This document shows, one piece after another, positions 1 to 8,474 of a DNA stretch of 15,370 bases. The translations under genes were made by a program, and so were the position numbers. The DNA comes from Proteobacteria bacterium SPGG2. GTDB taxonomy: Bacteria > Pseudomonadota > Gammaproteobacteria > Acidiferrobacterales > SPGG2. How positions within the stretch are numbered: position 1 is the first letter of the stretch; each line of letters opens with the position of its first letter. Location: assembly GCA_001643475.1 (NCBI GenBank), contig LXTK01000129.1:1-15370 (forward strand). Direction: 5' to 3'. The notes below the pieces were generated by a model. It was not told where the DNA came from, did not search any database, and saw nothing but the letters and a program-made list of their open reading frames with translations.

Positions 1-29
1 GGCCAGGTTGCCCCCGGCGGCGCCGAGCG

Positions 30-57
30 TTGAGTTTTGCCCGGAAATGCTTATAAT
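30..57 (+). promoter_or_regulatory. sigma70-type promoter of the rimP-nusA-infB cluster
   Basis: A -35 element TTGAGT (30-35) is separated by 16 bp from a perfect -10 element TATAAT (52-57), so transcription should start near 64. It lies 84 nt upstream of rimP and points into the cluster. I infer that it is the main promoter of the operon; no tRNA gene is visible between it and rimP. Confidence 0.7.
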
Positions 58-96
58 TTGTGCCACGGGGGGGCGAGAACAAAGAAGGGGTTCGAA

Positions 97-121
97 AAAA
101 GTGGGCTTGACGCCCACTTTT
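97..121 (+). terminator. Terminator-like hairpin in the rimP leader
   Basis: AAAAGTGGGC (97-106) and GCCCACTTTT (112-121) form a perfect 10-bp stem around a 5-nt loop, ending in four T. It lies inside the transcript expected from the promoter at 30-57 and 19 nt before the rimP start. It may attenuate transcription into the operon or end transcription from upstream. A short GC-rich hairpin of this kind commonly precedes rimP in gammaproteobacteria. The T-tract is short and interrupted by G, so termination is probably partial. Confidence 0.6.
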
Positions 122-140
122 GTGTGTATAGGACTGAGTC

Positions 141-596
141 ATGGCGGTAGCGAGCGCGCAGCTTCGTAAGATGTTGGAGCCTGGTGTCCAAGGCCAGGGT
201 TTTGAACTCGTGGAGGTGGAGCTATCCGGCAGCAGTCGGCACAGCCTGTTGCGGGTGTATATCGACAGTCCGGCCGGGGTCACGGTGGATGACTGTGCCC
301 GCGTCAGTAACCAGTTGAGCGCGATTCTTGATGTCGAGGATCTAATCGATGGCCGCTACACGCTCGAGGTGTCCTCGCCGGGCCTGGACAGGCCGCTGGT
401 TAAACCGGAAGACTTCACACGTTTCACCGGCGAGATGATTAGAGTGCGGTTGGGCCAACCGCTTAGTGGTCGAAAGAACTTCAAGGGTCGCCTGATCGCA
501 GTGGCTTCTGAACATGTGGTGCTGGGGCTAGACGGTGAAACGTTGGATCTGGCTTTTGACCGCATTGAAAAGGCCAGGCTTATACCGAAGTTCTAG
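141..596 (+). CDS. rimP: Ribosome maturation factor RimP
   Basis: RimP is a cytoplasmic factor needed for maturation of the 30S ribosomal subunit. The 151-residue product has the usual length and the family layout: an N-terminal alpha/beta domain containing LRVYIDSPAGVTVDDC, then the diagnostic VSSPGLDRPL motif near residues 78-87, then a C-terminal SH3-like beta domain. The ATG start is supported by AGGA at 130-133, 7 nt upstream. The gene opens the cluster, and the gap to nusA is 20 nt with no terminator, so the two should be cotranscribed, as is usual in gammaproteobacteria. The identification is secure. Confidence 0.97.
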   Translation: MAVASAQLRKMLEPGVQGQGFELVEVELSGSSRHSLLRVYIDSPAGVTVDDCARVSNQLSAILDVEDLIDGRYTLEVSSPGLDRPLVKPEDFTRFTGEMIRVRLGQPLSGRKNFKGRLIAVASEHVVLGLDGETLDLAFDRIEKARLIPKF

Positions 597-616
597 GTAT
601 TGAATGGAGAACGAGC

Positions 617-2122
617 ATGGGTAGTGAAGTATTATTGATGGTGGATGCTCTATCCCGCGATAAAGGCGTCGATAAGGAGGTCATCTTTCAGGCGATCGAA
701 GCGGCCTTGGCGACCGCCACGCGCAAGCGTCACAAAGATGAAATCGACGCCCGTGTTGCCGTCCATCAAGACACCGGAGAGTACGATACATTCCGGCGGT
801 GGGAAGTGCTTGCTGATGATTCCGAAGAAATCGAGTTTCCGGGTCGCCAGTTGGCGTTGAGCCAGGCGAGAGAGCGCGACCCCAATATCGAGGCCGGGGA
901 ATTCATCGAAGAGCCATTAGAAGCGGTTGTGTTTGGCCGCATCGCGGCGCAGGCTGCCAAGCAGGTCATTCTGCAAAAGGTGCGTGAAGCAGAGCGCGAG
1001 CAGACCGTGAGGCAGTATCAAGAGCGCAAAGGCCAAATGGTTACTGGCGTTGTGAAACGCATGGAGCGTGGGGATGTGATCATTGATCTCGGTGATGCCG
1101 AGGCGTTGTTGTCCAAAACAAAGATGGTCCCACGCGAAGGATTGCGGCCAGGCGATCGTGTCCGTGCGTATCTTGAAGATGTCGAATCTGTGCCCCGCGG
1201 CCCGCAGCTGTTCTTGAGCCGAACGGCGCCGAACTTACTGATCGAACTTTTCAAACTGGAAGTACCGGAGGCAGGTGAGGGTCTGATTGATATACATGCG
1301 GCGGCACGTGATCCTGGTCTTCGCGCTAAAGTTGCGGTGAGCACGAATGACCCACGCATAGACCCAATCGGTGCATGCGTGGGTATGCGCGGCTCGCGCG
1401 TGCAAAGCGTGTCAAACGAATTGGCGGGTGAGCGCGTTGACATTATTCAGTGGGCCGAAGATCCCGCCCAGTTCGTGATTAATGCCCTGGCGCCAGCTGA
1501 GGTGCTGTCTATTATGGTTGACGAAGAACTCAACAGCATGGATGTGATGGTAGATGAGATGCAGCTATCCCAGGCGATTGGTCGCGGCGGGCAGAATGTC
1601 CGGTTGGCGTCGGAATTGACGGGATGGGAACTGAATATCATGACTGAAGAGGCCGCGACCACAAAGACAACTTCGGAAGCGGCCAGCGCGGTCCAGCTTT
1701 TTATGCAGCAATTGGATGTCGATGAAGAAGTGGCGACCATCCTTGCGCAAGAGGGGTTTACAAACCTCGATGAGATCGCATACGTGCCCAAGCAAGAACT
1801 ACTAACAGTCGAAGGCTTTGATGAGGGCCTGGTTGACGAACTACGCAATCGTGCCCACGATGCGTTACTGACCAATGCAATTGTAGTGGAGGAGAAGATT
1901 AGTTTGGCCCAACCTGATGCCGATTTGCTCGAGATGGAAGGCATGGATGAGCATACGGCGCATCTGTTTGCCAGCCACGACATCAAAACGCGTGAAGAAC
2001 TTGCCGAACAGTCCATTGATGAGTTAATGGAGATTGAAGGCATTGATGACGAGGAACGCATGAAACAGTTGATCATGACGGCGCGAAAACCTTGGTTCGA
2101 GAATCAGGACGAGGCAAAGTAG
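617..2122 (+). CDS. nusA: Transcription termination/antitermination factor NusA
   Basis: NusA binds RNA polymerase and nascent RNA and modulates pausing, intrinsic and Rho-dependent termination and antitermination. The 501-residue protein has the complete gammaproteobacterial architecture: the polymerase-binding N-terminal domain (about 1-130), an S1 domain (about 139-200), KH1 with IGACVGMRGSRV near 248, KH2 with AIGRGGQNVRLA near 319, and two C-terminal acidic repeats (about 365-500), which many other phyla lack. The start is ATG with GGAGA about 7 nt upstream; a second methionine eight codons in is an unlikely alternative. The stop lies 7 nt before infB, which implies translational coupling in the rimP-nusA-infB operon. 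Confidence 0.98.
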   Translation: MGSEVLLMVDALSRDKGVDKEVIFQAIEAALATATRKRHKDEIDARVAVHQDTGEYDTFRRWEVLADDSEEIEFPGRQLALSQARERDPNIEAGEFIEEPLEAVVFGRIAAQAAKQVILQKVREAEREQTVRQYQERKGQMVTGVVKRMERGDVIIDLGDAEALLSKTKMVPREGLRPGDRVRAYLEDVESVPRGPQLFLSRTAPNLLIELFKLEVPEAGEGLIDIHAAARDPGLRAKVAVSTNDPRIDPIGACVGMRGSRVQSVSNELAGERVDIIQWAEDPAQFVINALAPAEVLSIMVDEELNSMDVMVDEMQLSQAIGRGGQNVRLASELTGWELNIMTEEAATTKTTSEAASAVQLFMQQLDVDEEVATILAQEGFTNLDEIAYVPKQELLTVEGFDEGLVDELRNRAHDALLTNAIVVEEKISLAQPDADLLEMEGMDEHTAHLFASHDIKTREELAEQSIDELMEIEGIDDEERMKQLIMTARKPWFENQDEAK

Positions 2123-2129
2123 CTTCTCT

Positions 2130-4607
2130 ATGGCGCAGATCACTGTAAAGGCGTTTGCTGACCGAATCGGGGTACCTTCCGAGACGTTACTACGACAGCT
2201 CAACGCTGCTGGTATTGATGGCAAAACTTCTGCCGACGCACTCAGCGAAGAAGAAAAGGTGACTTTGCTTAGTTTTCTACGGGGCGGGGAAGAACAAGCG
2301 CCAACGCGCAAAAAGATTTCTGTAAAGCGCAAATCGACTAGCCAGATTACGCAGAATACAAGGTCAGGGGCGAGACACACGGTTCAGGTGGAGGTGCGCA
2401 AACGCCGTACGTTCGTTAAACGGGCGGAGGTTGAGCCAACACCAGCTGTCGAACCACCGATGATTGAGCCAGAACAGCAACAACCGCCAGTTGCAGCAGA
2501 GGCGACGCCTGCCTCTGATACGGTCACCGAGGATGTTACCGCGCAGTCGGAACAGCCTGTCGCAGAACCTGTTTCACAAGAGCCAAGCGCCAAGGAAGAG
2601 TTGGTGCCGGACGTTGAGCCGATTTTGGCACCTGTACCTGAGGTGGCCCCACCACCAAAAGAAAAACGGGGTGCTACGTCAAAGGAGAAAAAGGAGAGAA
2701 AACGTAAGCCAGAAAGGCCAGAAGAACCGGAGCGAGTCGAGTTGCACGTGGCCGACACCAAAAAGAGTCGGCGGCGGGCGCGACCCGTCTCTAGGAAGGC
2801 GGTCGTCACCAGCATGTCGGGTCAGCATGCTTTTGAGAAGCCAACGCTGCCGGTAGTGCGTGATGTTGTGTTGCCCGAGACCGTCACAGTAGCCGAACTT
2901 GCGCAACAGATGTCGGTAAAGGCGGCCGAGGTCATAAAGGTCCTGATGGGTCTTGGCAGTATGGTGACCATCAACCAAGTATTGGATCGCGATACGGCGA
3001 CGATCGTCGCCGAGGACATGGGCCACTCGGTTAAGGAAGCGCGACCAACAAGCCCTGAGGCACTTCTGACAGATACGACACAGATAGCTGCCGACGCTGA
3101 ACCGCGACCACCCGTCGTCACCGTTATGGGTCATGTCGATCACGGCAAGACATCGTTGCTCGACTGTATCCGCAAGACGCGGGTAGCAAGTGGTGAAGCC
3201 GGCGGCATCACGCAACACATCGGTGCCTACCATGTAAAGACAGAGAAGGGGGTCGTGACTTTTCTCGATACGCCGGGTCACGAGGCGTTTACGGCGATGC
3301 GCGCACGTGGTGCGAAGGCTACCGATTTAGTGATCCTGGTAGTGGCTGCGGACGATGGTGTCATGCCGCAGACGGTTGAGGCCATTCACCACGCTCGAGA
3401 GGCGGGTGTTCCGATCGTGGTCGCGGTGAATAAGATCGATAAGCCCGAAGCGGATCCGGAGCGCATGAAACAAGAGCTGACCAAGCACGAGGTCATCCCC
3501 GAACAATTCGGTGGTGAAGCCCTGTTTGTCAATGTATCTGCCAAGACAGGCGAGGGGGTTGATGCGCTACTTGATGCGATCTTGCTTCAGGCCGAGTTGC
3601 TCGAGTTAAAGGCAGTGAACGTCGGTCCCGCGTCGGGAACCGTCATTGAAGCGCAGCTCGATAAGGGACGTGGGCCGGTGGCGACGGTGCTCGTACAACA
3701 GGGGGTTTTGCGCAAGGGCGATATTGTCTTGGCTGGTAGCGAATATGGTCGTATCCGCGCCATGCTCGATGAGAATGGTAAGTCGGTAAAAGAGGCTGGG
3801 CCTTCAACCCCAGTAGCGATACAGGGATTGTCCGGGGTACCTAGGGCCGGCGATGACGTTGTCAGCGTTGAGAGTGAGCGCAAGGCCCGGGAAATTGCGT
3901 CGTATCGTCAAGATCAAAACAAAGATTCCAAGCTCGCGCGCCAGCAGGCAGTAAAACTGGCCAATGTCTTCGAACAGATGCAAGAAGGTGAAGTCAAGAC
4001 CTTGAACTTGCTTATAAAGGCGGATGTTCAGGGATCTGTGGAGGCGCTTACCGATACGCTCCAAAAACTGTCTAACGAAGAAGTGAAAGTGAAAGTCGTT
4101 CATGGGATGGTGGGTGCAATCAGCGAGTCTGATGTGAATCTAGCAGTTGCTTCGCAGGCAATCATAATCGGTTTTAATGTTAGAGCCGATAGTGCAACAA
4201 GAAGACTGATCGAAAGCGAAGGTGTCGATGTTCACTATTACAACGTGATTTACGACACCGTAAACGATATCAAGGATGCTATCGAAGGGCTGCGCCAACC
4301 TCAGATCCGAGAACAAATCATCGGCTTGGCCGAAGTGCGGGATGTTTTTCGAGCGAGGAAAATTGGAGCGATTGCAGGTTGTTACGTCACAGAAGGGGTG
4401 GTCAAACGTAACTGGCCGATTCGCGTGTTGCGAGATAATGTCGTCATCTTCGAGGGTGAACTCGAGTCATTGCGTCGCTTTAAAGAGGACGCCGGTGAGG
4501 TTAAGGCAGGATTGGAGTGTGGTATCGGCGTGAAGAACTATAATGACGTCAAGGTGGACGACCAGATCGAAGTCTATGAACAAATCGAGGTGGCGCGGTC
4601 CACTTAG
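2130..4607 (+). CDS. infB: Translation initiation factor IF-2
   Basis: IF2 is the GTPase that places initiator fMet-tRNA on the 30S subunit and promotes subunit joining. At 825 residues it is slightly shorter than the E. coli protein. Visible parts are an N-terminal IF2_N helical module (1-52), a charged E/P/A/K-rich linker (about 55-235), a second IF2_N module (about 246-300), then the GTPase domain with G1 GHVDHGKT (334-341), G3 DTPGH (380-384) and G4 NKID (434-437). The remaining C-terminal half carries the later beta-barrel and initiator-tRNA-binding domains. There is no good ribosome-binding site directly upstream, only GAGG 15 nt away, so initiation probably relies on ribosomes finishing nusA 7 nt earlier. 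Confidence 0.98.
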   Translation: MAQITVKAFADRIGVPSETLLRQLNAAGIDGKTSADALSEEEKVTLLSFLRGGEEQAPTRKKISVKRKSTSQITQNTRSGARHTVQVEVRKRRTFVKRAEVEPTPAVEPPMIEPEQQQPPVAAEATPASDTVTEDVTAQSEQPVAEPVSQEPSAKEELVPDVEPILAPVPEVAPPPKEKRGATSKEKKERKRKPERPEEPERVELHVADTKKSRRRARPVSRKAVVTSMSGQHAFEKPTLPVVRDVVLPETVTVAELAQQMSVKAAEVIKVLMGLGSMVTINQVLDRDTATIVAEDMGHSVKEARPTSPEALLTDTTQIAADAEPRPPVVTVMGHVDHGKTSLLDCIRKTRVASGEAGGITQHIGAYHVKTEKGVVTFLDTPGHEAFTAMRARGAKATDLVILVVAADDGVMPQTVEAIHHAREAGVPIVVAVNKIDKPEADPERMKQELTKHEVIPEQFGGEALFVNVSAKTGEGVDALLDAILLQAELLELKAVNVGPASGTVIEAQLDKGRGPVATVLVQQGVLRKGDIVLAGSEYGRIRAMLDENGKSVKEAGPSTPVAIQGLSGVPRAGDDVVSVESERKAREIASYRQDQNKDSKLARQQAVKLANVFEQMQEGEVKTLNLLIKADVQGSVEALTDTLQKLSNEEVKVKVVHGMVGAISESDVNLAVASQAIIIGFNVRADSATRRLIESEGVDVHYYNVIYDTVNDIKDAIEGLRQPQIREQIIGLAEVRDVFRARKIGAIAGCYVTEGVVKRNWPIRVLRDNVVIFEGELESLRRFKEDAGEVKAGLECGIGVKNYNDVKVDDQIEVYEQIEVARST

Positions 4608-4630
4608 CAGTTCCTAGCAGTTTTTGGGTA

Positions 4631-4657
4631 CGAACAAGGCGGCAATGAACTTGTTCG
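4631..4657 (+). repeat. Inverted repeat between infB and rbfA
   Basis: CGAACAAG (4631-4638) and CTTGTTCG (4650-4657) form a perfect 8-bp stem with an 11-nt loop in the 66-nt gap between infB and rbfA. No T-tract follows, so it is not a standard terminator. It ends 5 nt before the GGTGAG ribosome-binding sequence of rbfA and could affect message processing or translation of rbfA. Confidence 0.5.
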
Positions 4658-4673
4658 ATACGGGTGAGTGTCT

Positions 4674-5045
4674 ATGCATCAAGATTCGAACCGCCGACGA
4701 CGCGTGGCTGAACTGCTTAAGCGGGAGCTAGCAGTCCTAATCCAACACCAACTCAATGATCCGCGGGTACAAGGGGTGACGCTCACCGCCACGGAGGTTG
4801 CTCGCGACCTTTCTTCGGCCAAGGTCTACTTTACATGTCTAGCCAGTACCCATAGTGTCAAGCCTTGTGTTACCGCGCTGAACAAGGCAACGCACTTTTT
4901 GCGTCGACAGTTGATGGATCGACTAACATTGCGTAGTGTGCCGACGTTGCGTTTCTATTACGATGAGTCGGTTGAAAGGGGAGCTGCGCTCTCGAGCCTT
5001 ATTGACAGCGCGCGTTCGCAAGACAAGCGAAACGAAACCGATTAA
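4674..5045 (+). CDS. rbfA: 30S ribosome-binding factor RbfA
   Basis: RbfA is a small KH-fold protein that binds immature 30S subunits and helps 16S rRNA 5'-end maturation, notably in the cold. The product is about 123 residues and shows the typical basic N-terminus (RRRRVAELLKRELA), LNDPRVQGVTLTATEVARD, the SSAKVYF strand, and RSVPTLRFYYDESVERG near the C-terminus. I chose ATG 4674 because GGTGAG (4663-4668) sits at a suitable distance; a GTG two codons upstream at 4668 overlaps that ribosome-binding sequence. It lies between infB and truB as in E. coli, and its stop codon is inside the ribosome-binding sequence of truB. Confidence 0.93.
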   Translation: MHQDSNRRRRVAELLKRELAVLIQHQLNDPRVQGVTLTATEVARDLSSAKVYFTCLASTHSVKPCVTALNKATHFLRRQLMDRLTLRSVPTLRFYYDESVERGAALSSLIDSARSQDKRNETD

Positions 5046-5057
5046 GGGATAAGGATA

Positions 5058-5978
5058 TTGTCTAGGGGACGTCGAAACTGCATTCATGTGAACGGCATTT
5101 TTTTGCTCGACAAGCCAGCATGGATGACCTCAAATCAGGCTTTGCAGGCCAGCAAGCTGAGTTTTAATGCTTGCAAGGCCGGCCACACCGGGAGCTTAGA
5201 TCCTATCGCGACCGGCCTATTACCGATTTGCCTTGGGGAAGCAACCAAGATATCTCAATTTCTGCTTAATGCGGACAAGCGCTACCGGACTGTATTCAAG
5301 CTTGGTGAAACTACCAGCACTTACGATAGCGAGGGTGAGATTGTTGACAAACGGCCGGTCAGCGTAAGCTGGGGGGCTGTGAAGCGGGCTGTGCGTCGAT
5401 TTGAGGGTGAGATCGAACAGATCCCGCCTATGTATTCGGCTATCAAGCACGGCGGCAAGCCATTGTACAAACTAGCGCGCAAAGGCGTCGACGTGGATAG
5501 GAAGCCGCGTCGTATTACGGTCTACCGGATTAATTGCCTGGATTTCAAAGACGACCTCTTGGATCTGGAGATTCACTGCTCCAAGGGGACCTACATTCGC
5601 GCATTGGCGCATGATTTGGGCCAGCTGCTTGGCTGTGGTGCGCATATCGTCAATCTTCGGCGGCTCGCGGTAGGTGAGCTTTTGGTTGAGCGGGCGACAG
5701 GATTGAAGCAACTGAAGGCGATTAATACGCTGTCGGGGCGTGAGGCGCTACTACTGCCCATAGATGTGGCGCTTTCAAGTCTACCCGATGTGCACCTTAC
5801 ACCCTTGGCTGCGCACTACCTATGTCGGGGGCAACCCGTATCAGTGAGGCATCCTCATGGTCCAGGGTGGGTCCGACTATATGGTGAGGGCGCACGTTTT
5901 CTTGGGATGGGCCAGGTTTTGGATGACGGTCGAGTCGCACCGCGCCGGCTTATGGTGCAATCTAGCCGATCTGATTGA
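5058..5978 (+). CDS. truB: tRNA pseudouridine(55) synthase TruB
   Basis: TruB isomerises uridine 55 in the T-loop of tRNAs to pseudouridine and also acts as a tRNA chaperone. The 306-residue protein has the expected length. The N-terminal motif NGIFLLDKPAWMTSN is followed by GHTGSLDPIATGLLP, whose Asp48 is the catalytic aspartate. YRTVFKLGETTSTYDSEGE, PPMYSAIKHGGKPLYKLARKG and CSKGTYIRALAHDLG are also conserved, and the C-terminal part looks like a PUA-type domain. The start codon is TTG at 5058. The TAAGG at 5043-5047, which includes the rbfA stop codon, is 10 nt upstream, consistent with coupled translation. No ATG lies near a better ribosome-binding site. Confidence 0.96.
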   Translation: MSRGRRNCIHVNGIFLLDKPAWMTSNQALQASKLSFNACKAGHTGSLDPIATGLLPICLGEATKISQFLLNADKRYRTVFKLGETTSTYDSEGEIVDKRPVSVSWGAVKRAVRRFEGEIEQIPPMYSAIKHGGKPLYKLARKGVDVDRKPRRITVYRINCLDFKDDLLDLEIHCSKGTYIRALAHDLGQLLGCGAHIVNLRRLAVGELLVERATGLKQLKAINTLSGREALLLPIDVALSSLPDVHLTPLAAHYLCRGQPVSVRHPHGPGWVRLYGEGARFLGMGQVLDDGRVAPRRLMVQSSRSD

Positions 5979-5992
5979 AGACCTAGATTTTG

Positions 5993-6021
5993 TTGAGGGA
6001 ACGCTAGGGCATAGGTAGAAT
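5993..6021 (+). promoter_or_regulatory. sigma70-type promoter of rpsO
   Basis: TTGAGG (5993-5998) and TAGAAT (6016-6021) are separated by exactly 17 bp in the 105-nt gap between truB and rpsO, so a transcript would start near 6028 with a leader of about 55 nt. In E. coli rpsO also has its own promoter, and S15 represses its own translation through its leader. I could not identify the S15-binding fold here. Confidence 0.6.
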
Positions 6022-6083
6022 ACGCGCCTTCTGAGGGATGGCATAAACAAGGTCAAGACTGCTTAGTTATGAGGGGATGCTAG

Positions 6084-6353
6084 ATGGCGCTCACGGCAGG
6101 AAATAAAGGCAAGGTTGTGCAAGATTACAGGATGCATCAACGTGACACTGGTTCACCGGAGGTTCAGATAGCCCTGTTGTCGGCACGAATCAACGACTTA
6201 TCCGGTCACTTTCAATTACACCCGCACGATCGTCATTCGCGTTTGGGACTGCTGCGAATGGTCAACAAGCGAAGAAAGATGCTTGAGTACCTGAAGCGAA
6301 TAGAGGCGGGCCGCTATCGTACGCTCATTGAGCGCCTCGGTCTGCGTAAGTAA
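6084..6353 (+). CDS. rpsO: 30S ribosomal protein S15
   Basis: S15 binds the central domain of 16S rRNA early in 30S assembly and contributes to a bridge to the 50S subunit. The 89-residue length is exactly the family norm, and the sequence carries the S15 signature: DTGSPEVQIALLSARINDLSGHF, the HPHDRHSRLGLLRMVNKRRKMLEYL helix, and the RYRTLIERLGLRK C-terminus. The start is ATG with GAGGGG (6071-6076) 7 nt upstream. The gene is followed at 21 nt by pnp, the conserved rpsO-pnp pair. Its last codons form one arm of a hairpin with the pnp ribosome-binding site. Confidence 0.98.
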   Translation: MALTAGNKGKVVQDYRMHQRDTGSPEVQIALLSARINDLSGHFQLHPHDRHSRLGLLRMVNKRRKMLEYLKRIEAGRYRTLIERLGLRK

Positions 6354-6366
6354 ATCGAGACCGAGG
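6335..6366 (+). promoter_or_regulatory. Hairpin spanning the rpsO stop codon and the pnp ribosome-binding site
   Basis: CCTCGGTCT (6335-6343, inside rpsO) pairs perfectly with AGACCGAGG (6358-6366). The 14-nt loop contains the rpsO TAA (6351-6353), and the 3' arm contains most of the pnp ribosome-binding sequence GAGGA (6363-6367). A ribosome finishing rpsO would open the stem, so the structure should couple pnp translation to rpsO. In E. coli, pnp is controlled through RNase III cutting of a leader hairpin; whether this shorter stem serves the same purpose is inference. Confidence 0.6.
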
Positions 6367-6374
6367 ACAGAGCA

Positions 6375-8474
6375 TTGAGCAAGATCACCAAATCCTTCCA
6401 GTACGGCCAACACACCATCACACTCGAAACCGGAGAGATTGCGAAACAGGCGAGCGGCGCAGTCGTAGCGAGCATGGGGGACACAGTAGTGCTTGCTACT
6501 GTCGTTGCCGAGAAGGAACCTAGGGTTGGTAAGGATTTCTTTCCGCTTACCGTCGACTATCAAGAAAAAACCTTCGCGGCCGGACGAATACCAGGTGGTT
6601 TCTTTAAGCGTGAAGGACGCCCTTCGGAAAAAGAAATCCTCACCTGCCGTTTGATCGATCGACCGGTACGTCCCTTATTTCCCGACGGTTTCCGCAATGA
6701 GGTTCAGGTTATTGTGACCGTGTTATCCCTGGACCCTGATATCAACCCCGACATTATCTCCATTATTGGCGTGTCAGCCGCGTTATCCTTATCTGGCGCC
6801 CCTTTTCGGGGTCCGATTGGAGCAGCCAGGGTCGGTTATGCGGGTGGTGAGTATATTCTCAATCCAACCCATACTCAGCTTGTTGACTCGAAGCTCGATT
6901 TAGTGGTGGCTGGCACCGAAAACGCCGTGTTGATGGTTGAATCCGAAGCCAAAGAGCTTACCGAAGAAGTCATGCTTGGCGCAGTACTATTCGGCCACGA
7001 GCAGATGAAAATAGCCATTGAAGCTATTCGTTCCTTAACGGAGGAAGTTGGAACAGAATCGTGGGACTGGCAGCCGCCAGCTAAGGACGCGGCAATGCTA
7101 GCGTCCGTAGGCGCAGCAACGGAGTCTGACATCGGTAACGCTTATGACATAGCGGAAAAGGTAGCGCGGCAGAATAAATTGGCCGAAATACGTGAACGCA
7201 CGGTTACGCAATTGGCCGGAGCCGACGCTAGTGACGAAGACATTGCGAACATCAAGAATGCCATTAAGGACATAGAAAAAGATATAGTGCGCGGCCGTAT
7301 TTTGCAGGGTAAGCCGCGTATAGACGGGCGTGATACCCGTACGGTGCGACCCATCGACATTCGTGTCGGCTTGCTACCACGGACCCACGGTTCGGCGCTA
7401 TTCACACGCGGCGAGACCCAGGCGTTGGTAGTGACAACGCTAGGAACCGGGCGCGACGCACAACTGATCGATGCACTCGAGGGTGAACGCAAAGAACCCT
7501 TTATGCTGCACTACAATTTCCCGCCTTATTGCGTCGGCGAAAGCGGTAGGGTGGGCTCACCCAAACGTCGCGAGATCGGTCATGGGCGACTCGCTAAACG
7601 CGGTATCGCCGCTGTTATGCCTGACATGAACGAATACCCTTACGTAGTTCGGGTTGTGTCTGAGATTACCGAATCAAATGGTTCAAGTTCTATGGCAACA
7701 GTATGTGGTACTAGCTTGTCGATGATGGACGCAGGCATACAGATCAAGGCGCCGGTAGCCGGAGTCGCGATGGGGCTGATTAAAAAGGATAATCGTTTCG
7801 CAGTGCTCACTGACATCCTTGGCGACGAAGATCATCTCGGTGATATGGATTTCAAGGTTGCGGGTACCAATGAAGGTATTACCGCGTTGCAGATGGATAT
7901 CAAGATCGAGGGTATCACAAAGGAGATCATGCAAGCTGCTTTAGAGCAAGCTAAGGAAGGTCGTCTGCAGATATTAGGTATCATGAATCAGGCGATCTCG
8001 GAGCCACGTGCCGAGCTCTCGGAGTATGCGCCCCGTATCATCACCTTCAAGATTAATCCGGAAAGAATTCGTGATGTTATTGGCAAAGGCGGAACAACCA
8101 TTCGTGCGATCTGTGAAGAGACGAGTGCTATCATCGATATTGTCGACGATGGTACCGTTACGATTGCCTCAGCAGACAACGCTGCGGCTCAAGAAGCTCG
8201 TCGACGCGTCGAGCAACTCACCGCTGATGTTGAGGTCGGTACGATATATGAGGGTAGAGTCGCAAAGCTCATGGATTTCGGCGCGTTTGTCACGATCTTG
8301 CCCGGGCGAGACGGTCTGGTACATATTTCACAGATATCCAACGAACGTGTCGAAAATGTTAGTGACAAGCTCAAGGAAGGCGACAACGTGAAGGTGAAGG
8401 TTCTCGAGGTCGATAAGCAGGGCAGGATTCGACTTAGCATGAAAGCTGTTGAACGAGAGGCGGCGCAACATTGA
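6375..8474 (+). CDS. pnp: Polyribonucleotide nucleotidyltransferase (PNPase)
   Basis: PNPase degrades RNA 3' to 5' by phosphorolysis, releasing nucleoside diphosphates, and is a component of RNA degradosomes. The 699-residue protein is complete: a first RNase PH domain (about 10-145), a helical linker (about 240-310), a catalytic second RNase PH domain (about 320-550), a KH domain with VIGKGGTTI near 565-575, and an S1 domain (about 620-690). The catalytic Asp486, Asp492 and Lys494 in DEDHLGDMDFK have the same numbers as in E. coli. The start is TTG at 6375 with GAGGA 7 nt upstream. No terminator or promoter fits in the 21 nt after rpsO, so the pair should be cotranscribed. Confidence 0.98.
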   Translation: MSKITKSFQYGQHTITLETGEIAKQASGAVVASMGDTVVLATVVAEKEPRVGKDFFPLTVDYQEKTFAAGRIPGGFFKREGRPSEKEILTCRLIDRPVRPLFPDGFRNEVQVIVTVLSLDPDINPDIISIIGVSAALSLSGAPFRGPIGAARVGYAGGEYILNPTHTQLVDSKLDLVVAGTENAVLMVESEAKELTEEVMLGAVLFGHEQMKIAIEAIRSLTEEVGTESWDWQPPAKDAAMLASVGAATESDIGNAYDIAEKVARQNKLAEIRERTVTQLAGADASDEDIANIKNAIKDIEKDIVRGRILQGKPRIDGRDTRTVRPIDIRVGLLPRTHGSALFTRGETQALVVTTLGTGRDAQLIDALEGERKEPFMLHYNFPPYCVGESGRVGSPKRREIGHGRLAKRGIAAVMPDMNEYPYVVRVVSEITESNGSSSMATVCGTSLSMMDAGIQIKAPVAGVAMGLIKKDNRFAVLTDILGDEDHLGDMDFKVAGTNEGITALQMDIKIEGITKEIMQAALEQAKEGRLQILGIMNQAISEPRAELSEYAPRIITFKINPERIRDVIGKGGTTIRAICEETSAIIDIVDDGTVTIASADNAAAQEARRRVEQLTADVEVGTIYEGRVAKLMDFGAFVTILPGRDGLVHISQISNERVENVSDKLKEGDNVKVKVLEVDKQGRIRLSMKAVEREAAQH

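Noticed and set aside
1..140. Possible tRNA gene upstream of rimP, as is common in gammaproteobacteria
   Set aside because: No T-loop, anticodon arm or acceptor-stem pattern is visible; the segment holds a promoter and a hairpin only.
1447..2076. Long minus-strand open frame opposite nusA (209 codons)
   Set aside because: It is very rich in serine, as expected for the complement of a coding strand, and lies wholly opposite a certain gene.
2679..3281. Minus-strand open frame opposite infB (200 codons)
   Set aside because: It lies opposite conserved infB sequence and shows no recognisable domain.
4668..4673. GTG start of rbfA two codons upstream
   Set aside because: The GTG overlaps the GGTGAG ribosome-binding sequence, which fits ATG 4674 better.
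4645..4731. Small overlapping ORF of about 28 codons beginning in the infB-rbfA hairpin loop
   Set aside because: It has no ribosome-binding site, overlaps rbfA in another frame and shows no coding character.
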